NCBI RefSeq assembly: GCF_030272615.1
Contig: NC_081413.1
Location: 102,756,239 to 102,820,238 of the forward strand
Length of the DNA stretch: 64,000 bases
Reading direction: 5' to 3'
DNA from: Cryptomeria japonica
Lineage: Eukaryota; Streptophyta; Pinopsida; Cupressales; Cupressaceae
The notes beneath the pieces were generated by a model, which worked only from the letters and a program-made list of their open reading frames with translations, was not told the origin of the DNA and searched no databases. The stretch's first letter is position 1. Every line of letters starts with the position of its first letter. The position numbers and the translations under genes are program-made. Positions 10,606 through 22,454 of the stretch are shown piece after piece.

Positions 10606-12065
10606 TGTATGCGGGAAAAGCGAGCCGATAGAACTCAATATGTGAAAAATGGAGCTCTAGGGAGCCTTGCTCACACACCCACATGACTTCTTGGTGCAAG
10701 CTATGGAGTCATGAAGTATGGCTCAGCTTCCCAAGGATGGTTCCATGGTTCTCTATCTTGCACGGTCCCTCAAACCAATGTTTTTTCTCTCAGATCACTG
10801 AGCAAAATGGTTTAGGGATGGCAAATGCAAGAACGAGGGATGCTTTTGTTGATATTAAGATGAGATGCATCCTAAGCTATGCATGATGCTACAAATGCAA
10901 TAAACTAGCTATAAGACGATAAGGTTAGTAAACAAGACTATCCTAGCATACTATATTAGTTTATGATTTAAGCTAAATGATTAGGAACATACTCTAAATT
11001 TGCATATTTAGATTAATTCCCGTTTAAAAGAGAAGCTAAATGATGAGCATAAAATGAGATATGAAAGCTTGGATGAATTTTAGTATAAGTGTGATGCTAA
11101 AGACTTGGATATATGAAAATGGAGGAATGAGAGCTCTATTTATAGCAAAAACAGGGCAATGGATGGTCAGGATTGAAAGAGGCAATCAAGGGCCAAGTTT
11201 GAAAGTTGGGAATCCATGTTTGCAATTGGCACCAACGAAATGGTGACAATTGTCAACATAAGGCTGGTTGAGAGGAGATGTAAGAAGCATTAAATGCTTG
11301 AGAAGACCTCATGGTTACCCTAGGGTTTAAGGGTTAAGGTTAAGTTAGGATTACCCATTAGATAAAGCTTTTAGCCAAAGGATAAACTCTTGTGCAAAGG
11401 TTTAAGGATAACCATGGTCAAAGCAATAAATGCTTGATGAGAGCCTTGGGTTAGATGGAGGTTGAGTTTATGGAAATTCTTTAACCATGTAAGAGGGTTG
11501 AGTTAACTATTAATGGTTATGAAGACTTTGGGGACAAATTTGTAAGAGTCCTTCCAAATTTGGGGGCATTCAACAAGTTAGCTTGTTGAATGGATAAAGG
11601 CTTTAATGCATTTTGAAGACTTTGCTCCAATTTTGAGAAGTGACCTCCTCAAATTTAGGGAAAAGGGATAATGGATGGGTTTGGGTTAATTAATTAGGTT
11701 TAGAAGAATCTAAAAGAGTTTTAGAAAGAGGGTTAGGATGCAAGTGGGAGGTGTAGGATTTTGCAAGTGGGTGAGGGAAAATAGGTTTTAATTGAATTTA
11801 ATTCAATTTGGTTGTAATTAAATAAATTAGATTTATTTAATTTAGGATAACTATTTTAATTAAATTTGATTTTAATTAAAAAGTAGACAGGGGCTTTAAT
11901 TGAATAAAATGAATTTATCCTATTAAATGGTTATAGTGAATTTAATTGAGTAATTTACTTAATTAAATGGAGGAATGTGGGTAATTTAATTAAATTGGAT
12001 TTAATTAAATAGAGAAATGAACATAAAATATTCATTTAGGAATATGGTCATTTTTATACATCTAC
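10606..12065 (-). repeat. 5' LTR of the Tat gypsy element
   Basis: On the minus strand it starts TGTAGATGTATAAAAATGAC, close to the TGTAGACACC start of the LTR at 54378, and ends GCATACA directly before the primer-binding site, giving TGT...ACA ends and about 1.46 kb. It contains an AT-rich block of TTAATTAAAT words (11790-12030) and a TATA box. The left partner is outside the window, so the pair could not be compared. Confidence 0.65.
11137..11144 (-). promoter_or_regulatory. TATA box of the gypsy LTR
   Basis: The plus-strand sequence tatttata within ctctatttatagc gives TATAAATA on the minus strand, about 930 bases into the LTR and about 530 before the primer-binding site, a plausible LTR promoter position. 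Confidence 0.5.
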
Positions 12066-12955
12066 ACTTTCTACTTTGTTATTCAAATAGGTCTTCAAGC
12101 TTCTGTGCTCGATAATCACTATGTAGCATCCCTGTGCATACACTTGCTCGCATATATTGTTTATTAACAATTTCTTATTTATAAACAATTGCTAACCGCT
12201 AAATCTCCTTGATCACATTTCCCATGATCAATCTTAGCCATCAGATCTTCAAACTTGACCAAGTTCAATGTATCTTTCTGATTTGAAAATGTTTTACCTT
12301 ACCTCGGGACTTGCATTCTCTTTTTGGAACTTGCATAAGGTTATTGCGGTTCAATCTGCATTGTAGATCTTCCTGCCAATTTTCCTTTGCCATAGATCCT
12401 TAACAAACTTCATACACAACATACCAATCATTTATACATCTCCAGCTAATCATTGTCCTTCATTAAATAATGCTTTTATCCATCCCATGCGCACTGTCAT
12501 AACTCGGTTGCAACTCGGTAAATACTAAACTTTACTCGGTAGACATTTTGCCTTCATTAACAGATATTGATAACCTTAGGGTTTACTGACTAGGTTCATT
12601 GCTCGGTTGCATAGTATAGTATTAACCTTACAATCAACAACATATGTAGGATATCAAAACAATCTAAACATCATGATCTCATCATTGTCTAACTCGGTAA
12701 TAGTTGCCCATTGAATAACTTATTCCTCCCTTTATTCATCACATTCTTTCTATATCTTTTACCGACATCCTTCTAATCAATCTTCTCAAGATATGGCAAC
12801 ATCATACTGAATCAGATAATCAATTTCTTGACATCAATGACAAAATAATGTTATAAAGATAGTTATCATCCTTCTTCAGTTATATCAATAATCTTCAACA
12901 ACCTTCTTAATATCCTTATTGAATATCAACAATCTTTCTTACTGTTATGCCAACA
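12066..12955 (-). repeat. 3' LTR of copia-1, truncated
   Basis: Closely matches 18216-19105 base for base over about 890 positions with scattered substitutions. Both copies end gttatgccaaca on the plus strand, i.e. TGTTGGCATAAC at the element start. Homology stops at about 12066, where the gypsy LTR terminus begins. Confidence 0.85.
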
Positions 12956-12968
12956 ATCTCCCCCTTTG
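12956..12968 (-). other. Polypurine tract of copia-1
   Basis: Plus strand atctccccctttg, i.e. CAAAGGGGGAGAT on the minus strand, directly before the TGTTGG start of the 3' LTR. An identical tract precedes the left LTR of the element at 27398-34804. Confidence 0.75.
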
Positions 12969-13401
12969 GCATTGATGGCAAAACCAACAATTAAATGGTA
13001 ATACCAACAAGATATTCAAATTGATTCGGATTCAGATTGCTGTTAGACTTCTCCTTTTATCCTTGATCTCTTGTCTTCTGAAGTCTTCTCCATTTTGCAA
13101 TCTACTCCCCCTATCATTAGCCTTCTATTATTTCCATCATTCAGGGCTTTACCATGCAGTCAACCATTTAGTCTTCTCCCCCTTTGACAACAATGCCAAA
13201 AAGTAAAAGAACTAAATCATGATTTCTTCGTTTGTGAAGTGACTTGCTTTGCTGTGTAACATCTTAGTCTCGGTCAGATCAACTTGTCTCTATTCATTTT
13301 TCCTGCACACTTTTAGAAAACCTTCTAAAGTGCATAAATCAGCATCAATCTACACATAATATTCTGTAGATTCATCAAATTGATGCTTTCACCGAACTCA
13401 G
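12969..13401 (-). other. Copia-1 3' untranslated stretch
   Basis: Between the polypurine tract and the end of RNase H. No gene is seen; the plus-strand open frame at 13021-13206 is an accidental shadow. Confidence 0.5.
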
Positions 13402-14040
13402 TTAGTGAGTAGAAGATAGGGGTAGGACCCTTAACTTGCTTCTGAGATACTCAAAACTGTCCCTTGGTAGTGGCTTTGTGAAGATGTCTGCTAATTTCTC
13501 CTTTGAACTGATATATTCCAGCACAACTTTCTTCTCTTGAACTTCTTCTCTGAGATAATGATACTTTATAGATATATGCTTTGTCTTAGAGTGCATCACT
13601 AGATTCTGTGAAATGTTAATGGCATTAGTATTATCATAGAATATAGTTACTGGCTTAGTAACATTCTTATTTATACCTTCCAACAGTTGTTTGATCCATG
13701 CTATATTGGTACAATTCAATGTTGTAGCAACATATTCAGCTGCTACTGTAGATTGAGAAATACATCCTTGTTTCTTGCTAAGCCAACTTACTAGTCTTTC
13801 TCCCAAAAAGAAAGCTCCACCACTTGTGCTTTTCCTGCCATCTATGTTGCCTACCCAATCAGCATCAGTATAAACTTTTAAATCAAAATTATTTCTCTTT
13901 TCATATACTAAGCCATAATCTTCAGTGCCTCTTAGGTATTTGAAAATTCTCTTGATTGCTGGCATATGGGTTTCCTTGGGATCTGCAGAGAATCTTGCTA
14001 CAATACCTACTGCATGTGCTATATCCGGTCTACTATTCAC
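13402..14040 (-). pseudogene. Copia-1 RNase H
   Basis: Removes RNA from the RNA-DNA hybrid. The 212-codon stretch contains the copia RNase H signature: SRPDIAHAVGIVARF and IKRIFKYLRGT (RT thumb end, residues 3-40), the catalytic YTDADWVG (about 57-64), KSTSGGAFF, the second acidic residue in STVAAEYVA, YDNTNAI with its Asp, and the C-terminal KEKLADIFTKPL. It ends naturally a few residues later, 430 bases before the polypurine tract. It is intact across its length, though upstream pol is broken. Confidence 0.88.
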
Positions 14041-14046
14041 AACATA

Positions 14047-14888
14047 TTACAATTTTCTAATCATATATCGGTAATGTGTCTCATCAACAGATGCAGATTC
14101 GTCATTCTTTGATAATTTACAGTTAGTAGTCATAGGAGTACTTACTGGTTTAGAATCCTCCATTCCAAATTTCTTCAAGATTTCCTTTATGTACTTGGAT
14201 TGAGTAATAAAAATCTCATCTTTCATTTGCAATATTTGTAAACCTATAAAATACTTTATCTCACCGATTAGTGACATCTCAAATTCTTTGCACATTTCAT
14301 TTCCAAAGTTCTTGCATAAGGAGTCATTACCACAAAATATAATGTCATCAACAAATATGGCTGTGATCAGTATTCCATTGTCCTCATCTTTCTTCATGTA
14401 CATATTGCTATTTTCACTTGTCCTTATAAAACCAATCTTCATTAAATAAGAGTGCAATCTTTCATACCATGCTCTAGGTGCTTGTTTCAGACCATATAAG
14501 GCTTTGTTCAGTTTGCATACTTGATCTTTACTCTTGTCTTCAACAATCCTTCAGGTTGTTCAATGAAAACTTCTTCTTCTAGTATACCATTCAAAAATGC
14601 AGATTTAACATCCATTTGATATAACTTGAAATTTTTGAAAGAAGCATATGCCAACAATGTTCTTACTCCCTCAAGTCTAGCCACAGGTGCAAAAGTCTCA
14701 CCATAATCTATTCCTTCTTCTTGAGCATAACCTTTGCAAACTAGTCTTGCTTTGTTGCGAATGACCTCACCTTTTTCATTTAGCTTGTTTCTAAAAATCC
14801 ACTTAGTACCGATTACATTTTTGTCCTTTGGTCTTATGATTACTGTCCATGTGTCATTCTTCTTGATTTGATCAATTTCTTCTGTCAT
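14047..14888 (-). pseudogene. Copia-1 reverse transcriptase, broken
   Basis: The N-terminal half (14508-14888) has IDQIKKNDTWTV, NVIGTKWIFRNK, NKARLVCKGYAQEEGIDY, TFAPVARLEGVRTLLAYA and the first catalytic Asp in YQMDVKSAFLNG. The C-terminal half (14047-14457) has the catalytic pair as IFVDDIIF rather than the common YVDDII, then KYFIGLQI and STPMTTN. The two halves are in different frames, and the joining segment 14458-14507 (KQAPRAWY-like) is frameshifted. The frame joins RNase H across one stop at 14047-14049. Confidence 0.88.
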
Positions 14889-15387
14889 AGCATTTACCCA
14901 ATCTTCACTGTTAAATGCCTCTTTTACTATTCTCAGTTCAAATTCAGAAATCAGACATGTGTTGTCATCACTAGATCATCTTTATCTCTCATAATCTGAC
15001 TTGATGCATGATGTCTTCTGACATATTTGGCTAATATAGGCTCGATAAATTCTATATGATCTTCTTCATCACTCAGTAACTGGACATTATCTTCATTTTC
15101 TTCAGCAACTTTCTCAGTTGAATATAAACAAATTCTTCATAATCTTCTAATTCTTTGGAATTTCCTTCATCATTTCTTTCTACAAATTCATCAATTTTCA
15201 CATTTGCACTTTCCACTATTTTGTTAGATGATTTGATTAGACATTTAAATGCTTTACTTCTAGAGGAATAACCAAGAAATGTTCCTTCTTCACTTTTCTG
15301 ATCAAACTTTCCATTTCTGTCATCTTTGTGAACATAGCATCTACTTCCAAAGATTTTAAAGTAACTTACATTAGGTTTCTTGTCATA
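14889..15387 (-). pseudogene. Copia-1 integrase C-terminal / linker region, broken
   Basis: Short readable pieces between integrase core and RT include the family motif NVSYFKIFGSRCYV, then FLGYSSRSKAFK. Several stops and frame changes follow (around 14990-15130) before AFNSEDWVNAMTEEID at the RT start. No separate gene is present. Confidence 0.6.
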
Positions 15388-16233
15388 CTAGATCTCATAT
15401 GGCGTCTTCATAGTTCCTTTCTTCAGTTGAAGTCGGTTCAAGGTGTAAATTGCAGCGCTGATTGCTTCTCTCCAAAATGTTTGAGGTACCCTCTTTTCTA
15501 TCATCAAGGTTCTTGCACAATCCACAATTGATCTATTTCTTCTCTCGGCTATCCCATTTTGTTGAGGTATTCTCGGTGCAGATACTTGCCTCTTTATACC
15601 ATGATCATTGCAATATAAGTTAAATTCATCAAAAGTGAATTCTCCTCCTCTATCAGATCTAAGACATTTTAGTTTTCTTCCTGTTTCATTTTCAACTCTT
15701 GCCTTGTACCATTTGAACATTTGAAAAGCTTCTGATTTTTCTTTTAAAAACATAACTGACATCATCCTTGAGTAATCATCCACAAATAATATGAAATATT
15801 TATCACCATAATAACTTTGAACTTTCATAGGACCACAAAGATCAGTGTGTACTAGATCTAAAATTCTTTTAGAAGTGTAGGACTTACTTGTAAAGCTTGA
15901 TCTTGTCATCTTACCCATCTGGCATCCTCGACACATAGCATTCTCAGGTTTTTCAAGACTCGGTAGTCCTCTTACTCGGTGCTTCTTACTTATTTTGATC
16001 AGATTATCAAAATTTACATGACAAAACCTTTTATGCCATAACCAGGTATCATCTATCTTTGCATAAAGACACTTGTTCTGAGTTGAGTCAAGATGAAATG
16101 TATTACCTTTTGTTTGTGTCCTGATAGCAGCTAACTTTCCATGTTTGTCATGAACTTTGACAATTCCTTTCTGAAATTCTATTCGGTATCCTGTATTGTT
16201 TAGCTGTGCTACACTCAACAAATTGTATTTCAA
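15388..16233 (-). pseudogene. Copia-1 GAG-pre-integrase and integrase core
   Basis: A 281-codon open stretch. Residues 1-75 continue from protease (LLSVAQLNNTGY). The zinc-binding HHCC follows: WHKRFCHVNFDNL, then MCRGCQMGKM. The catalytic core has Asp in LVHTDLCGPM, Asp in CLRSDRGGEFTF and Glu in QQNGIAERRNRS, so D-D-E is complete. It ends at a TAG inside TPYEI, just before the C-terminal domain. Integrase inserts the cDNA; this piece is close to full family length and looks the best preserved part of the element. Confidence 0.9.
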
Positions 16234-16242
16234 ACCTTCAAC

Positions 16243-16824
16243 CTAGTATACATCATCACATTTAGCATTGTCAAGAAGTGTTATAGATCCTTTACCTTTT
16301 ACCGAATATGGTGCATCATTACCAAATCTTACATAGCCTCCATCATAGTCTTCTAATTTAACAAACTTGTGTTTATCACCTGTCATATGATGTGAGCATC
16401 CACTGTCTATGATCCAAGAATCATTATTATTTATGTGAGATATTAGGGCTTTTTCTTCATACCTTTCCTCATCAGATCCATCTTTAATAGCCACATAAAC
16501 AACTTCCTCAGTATCAATTTCATCAGATTCATCATCATTGGATTTCTCATCTGCTACTAGACATGTCTTTCTATCTCTCCTTCTGAAGTCTTGGTGTCCT
16601 CTGTATTGGTTATCTTTTTTCCTGTTATCTCGGTATTCTCTCTTTTCACTAGATTCTTTGTCAGGGCAGATAGAAGCCATATGTCCTATTTTATCACAAT
16701 TGAAACATTTTAAAGGTAGCTTTCCTTTATACTTACCTTTTCCTCTCGGTAACCTTCTGGCTAATAATGCTTCAAATTCTTTTTGCTTCTTGATTTCCTC
16801 ATACAGTTTGTGCACTTTTTCCAT
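16243..16824 (-). pseudogene. Copia-1 gag zinc knuckle and aspartic protease
   Basis: The N-terminal third is basic and carries one CCHC knuckle, CFNCDKIGHMASIC (about residues 39-52), which binds element RNA. An acidic linker follows (DDESDEIDTEEV). The protease active site is WIIDSGCSHHMTGD near residue 138, the usual copia form of DSG. It then runs into the VRFGND / GKGSI strand region. A TAG at 16243-16245 separates it from the integrase-side ORF, which is in the same frame. Confidence 0.88.
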
Positions 16825-17552
16825 GTTCTTGCGAAATCTTTCACTTGCTCCACTGTGACCCCCTTCAGATTACTTACTCATTCTATCATTGTAATCATCA
16901 GATTCACCAATATGAAAAGAACTGAATGCAAATTCTACTTTATTTACCGAAGACCCACTGTTATCAAAATTACTTAACTCAAATGCATGTAGCTTACAAT
17001 TAGTAGCATCTAAAGAAACTGGCATGTTAGGTACAGACCTCAATTCATTGATTGCAGAGACTTGAATGGAATAAGCTGGTAGAAGGGTTCTCAACAACTT
17101 GTTATATCATTTTCTTCAATAGTTCCACCTTCTCCTTTAATTTGATTGACAATCTCCTTTAGTCTTGTACTGTATTGGGTTATGTTCTCACCTTCATTCA
17201 TCCTCATGGATTCAATTTATCCTCTTAGACTATCTACTTTTTCTCTTTGAACATGTTCATCACCTCCATATACAGATATGAGCTTAGTCCACATTGCTTT
17301 TGGATCATTGCAACCTTCTAGATCATTAAACTCTGAGTCGGTCAATGCTGATGTTATTTCAATCATAGCTTGAATATGTTCTTGCTTTGCCTTAATCTCT
17401 TCCAAGGTCATAGGGTTGGTGCTCGGTGCAATGTAATCATTCTCCAGATAATATGTTGCATATTCTCAAATTCTTGATAAATGCAACTTCATCATTTTCT
17501 GCCATGTGGAGAAACTTGATTTGTTCAGCTTCGGTGCATCCCTTTTATACAT
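16825..17552 (-). pseudogene. Copia-1 gag capsid region, broken
   Basis: The likely start is the ATG at 17550-17552, about 50 bases from the primer site; it reads MYKRDAPKLNKSSFSTWQ. A frame break follows, then 17217-17411 contains ITSALTDSEF, KAMWTKLISVYGG and EKVDSLRG, typical of the copia gag polypeptide (UBN2-type). After a stop it continues with ESMRMNEGENI and LKEIVNQIKG to about 17100. Further stops and shifts follow in 16870-17097. Confidence 0.75.
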
Positions 17553-17603
17553 CTTCAGATCTTTGCCTCAAGTACCTTTAAACTTTTTCTTCCAGAGTCC
17601 TAA

Positions 17604-17615
17604 GCTCTGATACCA
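17604..17615 (-). other. Primer-binding site of copia-1 (initiator tRNA-Met type)
   Basis: Plus strand gctctgatacca, i.e. TGGTATCAGAGC on the minus strand, two bases from the LTR. This is the standard plant copia primer site. Confidence 0.85.
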
Positions 17616-17617
17616 AT

Positions 17618-19105
17618 TGTTAGTTCTGATACTTAATGTAAAGAGCTGATGCCAATAGATAACAAGATGAGAGTGGGGGGGTGAATCATACAAACTTAAA
17701 CTTCCATAAAATCAACAGATTCAACCTCGGTAACTTATACTTCAGCAACTTAACCAAAAACTGCTAAACCTGCAAACTTATGAACACATAATCATAATAA
17801 CACTCATAACACCAGATTTAATGTGGAAACCCAAATAGGGAAAAACCACTGTGGGATTTCGGACCCACTAAGAAATATACTCTTCTAGAGTATGCTCCGT
17901 TAAAAGCAAATCCTGTTAAAGATTACAAACACATTGCTAGATGTGACCCGGTTAAGGGATTTCCCTCAAATATGTTAGGATCTTCACTTTGTTAGAAGTG
18001 ACCTTGTTAAAGGATTTCAAACACTCACTTAGAATGTTACCTTGCTAGAGGGTTTACATATAAGACTGTTAAGTCCACTCAGTTAAGAGATTTTCTGTTA
18101 CTTACAAAGTAACAGTAATAAAAATCTATCTGCAACTTCATATCTAAAATGCTAAAGCAGATTCCTTTTTGCTCAAAACAATCTAGTCATAGGACTTATC
18201 TTGTCCCTCTGCTAGGTTTTCTACTCTATTATTCAAACAGGTCTTCAAGCTTTTGTGCTCGGTAATCACTATGTAGCATCCTTGTGCATACACTTGCCCG
18301 CATATATTGTTTATTAACAATTTCTTATTTATAAACAATTGCTAACCGCTAAATCTCCTTGATCACATTTCTCATGATCAATCTTAGCCATCAGATCTTC
18401 AAACTTGACTAGGTTCAATGTATCCTTCCGATCTGAAAATATTTTACCTTACCTTGGGACTTGCATTCCCTTCTTGGAACTTCCATAAGGTTATTGCGGT
18501 TCAATTTGTGCTGTAGATCTTCCTGCCGATTTCCCTTTGCCATAGATCCTTGACAAACTTCATGCATGACATACTAATCATTTATACATCTCTAGCTAAT
18601 CATTGTCCTTCATTAAATAATGCTTTTATCCATCCTATGTGCACTGTTATAACTCGGTTGCAACTCGGTAAATGCTAAACTTTACTTGGTAGACATTTCG
18701 CCTTCATTAACCGATATCGATAACCTTAGGGTTTACCGACTAGGTTCATTGCTTGGTTGCATAGTATAGTATTAACCTTACAATCAACAACATATGTAGG
18801 ATATCAAAACAATCTAAACATCATGATCTCATCATTGTCTAGCTTGGTAATAGTTGCCCATTGAATAACTTATTCCTCCCTTTATTCATCACATTCTTTC
18901 TATATCTTTTACTGACATCCTTCTAATCAATCTTCTCAAGATATGGCAACATCATACTGAATCAGATAATCAATTTCTTGACATCAATGACAAAATAATG
19001 TTATAAAGATAGTTATCATCCTTCTTCAGTTATATCAATAATCTTCAACAACCTTCTCAATATCCTTATTGAATATCAACAATCTTTCTTACTGTTATGC
19101 CAACA
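17618..19105 (-). repeat. 5' LTR of copia-1
   Basis: Full-length LTR of about 1488 bases: on the minus strand it starts TGTTGGCATAAC and ends just before the primer site, with TG...CA ends. It includes a G-run followed by gtgaatcat near 17667 and a gtggaaacccaaatagg motif near 17823, both echoed in the LTR at 33649-34804. This points to related LTR families. Confidence 0.85.
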
Positions 19106-20235
19106 GTAAACTCATGAAGAATCCAATCCATGCATGCAACACCAAGAAGAGTGTCCAAATGGAAGAAGGCAATCAACCACCCGACCATGTGGAGCCAATG
19201 AAGGAACCACCCCCCATGCTAGGAGATGAAAAAGGTTCCAACACACACTCATTACCTAAGTCGATGCCTATCGACCAAAGGATACAACATGACTCCATGA
19301 AACCCAAACATAAGGATACAAAACCAAAGTACAACAAGTGGCTAAATCAATGCAAATATCCTCTAGAGGTAAATCAATAAAATAAGGCATATGGAAAATG
19401 GATACATGTGGGGTAGAGTGTAATCACATGATATACTCATGTGGCATCCATCTCCACCTTGAAGTAACTCAAGGGAGATTGGGTATACCGCTCCAACGGT
19501 CTTCCCAATCTGGGATCCCAAAAACCTCTCCCTGGGTCCGTCCAATTGGGGCATACCATATCATATTATTTATCTTGATTAGATATATTCCTAATACCCA
19601 TCCCTCTAATCAATTTTTATCATGTTATCACTTGAAATTATACCATCAACCCTTCACGTGATTTCCTAGGTTTAGACCCCTTCCTAGAGGCCTAGTACTC
19701 ACAACCTAGTACCGACACATGCAAGAGCCAACTCCCCCATCCATGAACCAAGGCCATAGGGTAAAGATACAAATAAAAAGAAAAAATAAAACCATCATGA
19801 AATCTCAAGAAGGTACAACAACCATATCAACAACTAAATACAAACTGAGCACAAGGATGCAAGGGCCAACTCAAGGAAGGAAACCTTCACCAATGCAATA
19901 TCAACAAACCAATAATGGATGCAATTCATAAAAGAGGTCCAAATAACATCAAATCACAATATTAAGGCATATCACATCTCACTAGAATCATAAAATCAAT
20001 CCCTCAATAGCGAGGCATTCTCCCTCTCGCTGGAGCGTCAAATCACATAGGAAACACTTCATCGGTAAGGCTTGAAACCTCTTACTGGAAAACTTGATAA
20101 AACATAAGGGGTAAAAAAACATCATAATCAACCATAAAAATGTCAATACATCTTGCACAAGCCTCTGGAGCATTCACCCAAATCAAAAAGGCACAAAACA
20201 AGCTAAAAACTGACTTCTAGAGACCCCCAGGATAG
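19106..20235. other. Non-genic stretch right of copia-1
   Basis: I see no recognisable gene, RNA or element end. The open frame ending at 19380 on the plus strand (Pro/Lys-rich) and a minus-strand one at 19363-19554 have no family features. The sequence is less AT-rich than its surroundings and may be an old element I cannot identify. Confidence 0.4.
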
Positions 20236-20239
20236 TTCA

Positions 20240-20535
20240 GTGCCCCTGGTTCCTAGAATAGCACCCTTGATAGGTACCCTAGCATTTTTGGTACATACCA
20301 TGGGGTTTTGGGTTGATACCATAGTATTTTTGGTCCCTATAATGGTGTTTTTGGTAAATAGGCTTGCATTTGCAAATCAGGACCTTCAAATCAATCAAGA
20401 GCTCCCAAAACATAGCTCAGCGCCCCTAGAATGCAAAATGGTGCCCTTGGAATGTACCATGGAATTTTTGGTAGGCATGTTGGCATTTCTGGTAAGTCTT
20501 GTAGCATTTTTGGGAGAAGTGTGCAGAACAGAGCC
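20240..20535. repeat. Degenerate array of about 21 bp around ATTTTTGGTA
   Basis: Units such as agcatttttggtacatacc, tagtatttttggtccctat and tggtgtttttggtaaatag recur about every 21 bases in two groups (about 20270-20365 and 20455-20515). On the plus strand it is open and gives a hydrophobic seven-residue repeat (LAFLVHT, MGFWVDT, IVFLVPI, MVFLVNR). I see no other sign that it is a gene. Confidence 0.55.
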
Positions 20536-20544
20536 TGTCTGAGT

Positions 20545-21670
20545 CCTTTAGCTAGGGAAGGGGAATAGAGGGTCTTAGGAACCAAAAATGGCCCTCCTAA
20601 TGCAGTCAAGGGGTCCAAAACACTCAAATGACATCATAGAAAGCCAACACACTCAACTCAAGCTTCCTAGAAAAAGATGCAGAAGAAGATCTCTCTCCCA
20701 CTAATCAAAAGACTAAGAAATGTGAAGCCTAGACCATTAGAGAGAGGGAGAGGAAATTAATAATCAACATATTGTGACTCAATCAATCAAAGAAAGATCC
20801 AAAATCATCCAAACAAGTGGAGGGAAGATTCCACACTCCCACAAAATAGCCACAATGAAAACACAGTAAACACAAAAAGGAACATACAATCAAATTCACA
20901 CTTCCTCCCCATTCCAAATTTACATATCAGATTGAAAACAAATTAAAGGAGATCATTACCATAAAAAATGAATCCCCAAAACAATTTCCAAATCAAATTT
21001 GCAGACATGGAGAAGACAATCTTTTCCAAAAAGAAAATGCAAAAATAAGAATCCACCACCCTGCACATCACAAGACAAGAATTGAAGTAGAAATAGGAAT
21101 TTGTCAAGCCTTTCCCAATCCAATTCACAATCCAAAACTCCAAATCAAATAAATAATAGGAAAATTAAATTTAACCTATAGTTTCCTCGACCAATAAATT
21201 TTTTCCAAGAAACTATATATCTTACTTACCTTTACAAAGTTCAAAAAAGGGATAATAAAAATATATATTTCTTACCAAACCAATCAAACTGACCAATCAC
21301 AAATAAAGGTAGGTAGAAATAAATTAAATTTATTTACTTGTATAATTATGACAATTAATTGGGAAATACAAATATTTCCTCAAAATAAGATGGTAGGTAC
21401 AAATAATATTATTTACCCATACTTTATTAAATAACTCCCACCAAACAATCACCGTTATTTATATTAACACCAATAAATAAATAAATAAAATAACATAAAT
21501 AGAACTCAAATATATAATTAAATTAAAACAATAAATAAATAAAAGTCATCTCAACAATAAATCAAAAAATTAAATTTAAACAATAAATAAATCTCAATTA
21601 AATCCCAATAAATTAAAGTAAATACATTAATTACTTAATTAAATTCTTAATTAAAAAGAATAATCCACTC
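20545..21670. other. AT-rich non-genic stretch
   Basis: Low-complexity A/T-rich DNA, with AATAAATAAATA and TTAATTAAA runs in 21290-21650. No gene seen. Confidence 0.5.
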
Positions 21671-21674
21671 ATGC

Positions 21675-21790
21675 AATAAAGCCAATAATCAAGCTACGAC
21701 TGATCAAAATAAGAAGCCAGAGAGATTTGACCTCATGACCTATGACACAAGGTGGAAGAGACTTAACCAATATACCACATCTCTAAGTTG
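21675..21790 (-). mobile_element. Possible SINE head (tRNA-like promoter boxes)
   Basis: On the minus strand an A-box-like TGGTATATTGGTTAAG is followed about 40 bases later by a B-box-like GGTCAAATCTC. No 3' tail or target-site duplication was found, so this may be a decayed fragment or coincidence. Confidence 0.3.
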
Positions 21791-22454
21791 ACCCTAGAGG
21801 AAGATCAACCAAGAAAAGGCATTAGGATAAACTAGCAAGGTATACATCTTAGACCAAGAGTGTATGAGGGAAACCATGTCATCTCCGACAACTTGCCATT
21901 GGGAAAAAGACACGCTCAGACTTGTGGAGCCAAGTGGAGTCGATGTCTGGTACCTGGAAACCTGCATCAAAAGCCAACACAACATATATAATACATATAC
22001 CTCACAATAACAGACAAGTGATAGAGAATCACGATGACATATCCCGCTTGCAATGAGTGATATGGCATCGTCTCTACTCATGAAGACAGTCATGCAATAT
22101 ATAATATCAAAACATCACATAGAATCATCATCATGAAATAGGGTTAGTATCATCATCAATCACATAGTCCATGTAGACAATAATCATATGGAATTCAATG
22201 AGTCATATAAATCCATCCATCTAGGATATACTATATATCAACATTCATAAGAATCAAATATCATATAGTAAGTCTCACATCATCAATCATAAAATTCTCC
22301 AATCATAAAGAGTTATAATAGATAACATGAATCCACATAAAGTTCTAGTATCAATGATACAATCTAATACATCTGAAGAGTCATAAATAGCCATCCCAAT
22401 AACCATCATATGCCTAAATAAGTCTATCGGGACTTAAATCAAAAGCAAGTCTAG
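21791..22454. other. Non-genic stretch
   Basis: AT-rich with many ATCAT words. The 99-codon minus-strand open frame at 21794-22093 has no recognisable domain. Confidence 0.4.

Larger units (their letters stand above)
1..12065 (-). mobile_element. Ty3/gypsy Tat-lineage LTR retrotransposon, 3' LTR outside window
   Basis: Read on the minus strand the order is 5' LTR (10606-12065), primer-binding site, long leader, gag, protease, G-patch linker, reverse transcriptase, RNase H, second RNase H and integrase, ending with a stop at 85-87. The order RT-RNase H-integrase is that of Ty3/gypsy, and a second RNase H before integrase is the hallmark of the Tat lineage. All domains are recognisable, but the frame shifts near 7505, 3325 and 1350 and carries many stops, so the copy is dead. 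The right end abuts a truncated copia LTR, suggesting insertion into that element. The 3' LTR should lie just left of position 1. Confidence 0.9.
12066..19105 (-). mobile_element. Ty1/copia LTR retrotransposon (copia-1)
   Basis: Minus-strand element: 5' LTR 17618-19105, initiator-Met primer site 17604-17615, gag, protease, integrase, RT, RNase H, polypurine tract and partial 3' LTR 12066-12955. Integrase precedes RT, the Ty1/copia order. The pol frame is mostly open with a few stops and one frameshift region, so it is inactive but less decayed than the gypsy next to it. The left LTR lacks the 592 or so bases matching 17618-18216 and stops where the gypsy LTR ends. Confidence 0.9.

Noticed and set aside
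17604-17625. A tRNA-like sequence near gctctgatacca
   Set aside because: It is only the 12-base primer-binding complement; no cloverleaf can be drawn.
18210-18216. A copia-1 LTR border at 18210 (TGCTAGG)
   Set aside because: The primer site at 17604-17615 places the true border at 17618; 18210 is only where the truncated left copy stops matching.
20240-20542. 100-codon plus-strand ORF with a hydrophobic repeat
   Set aside because: The open frame follows from a 21-bp degenerate array free of stops; no promoter or family support.
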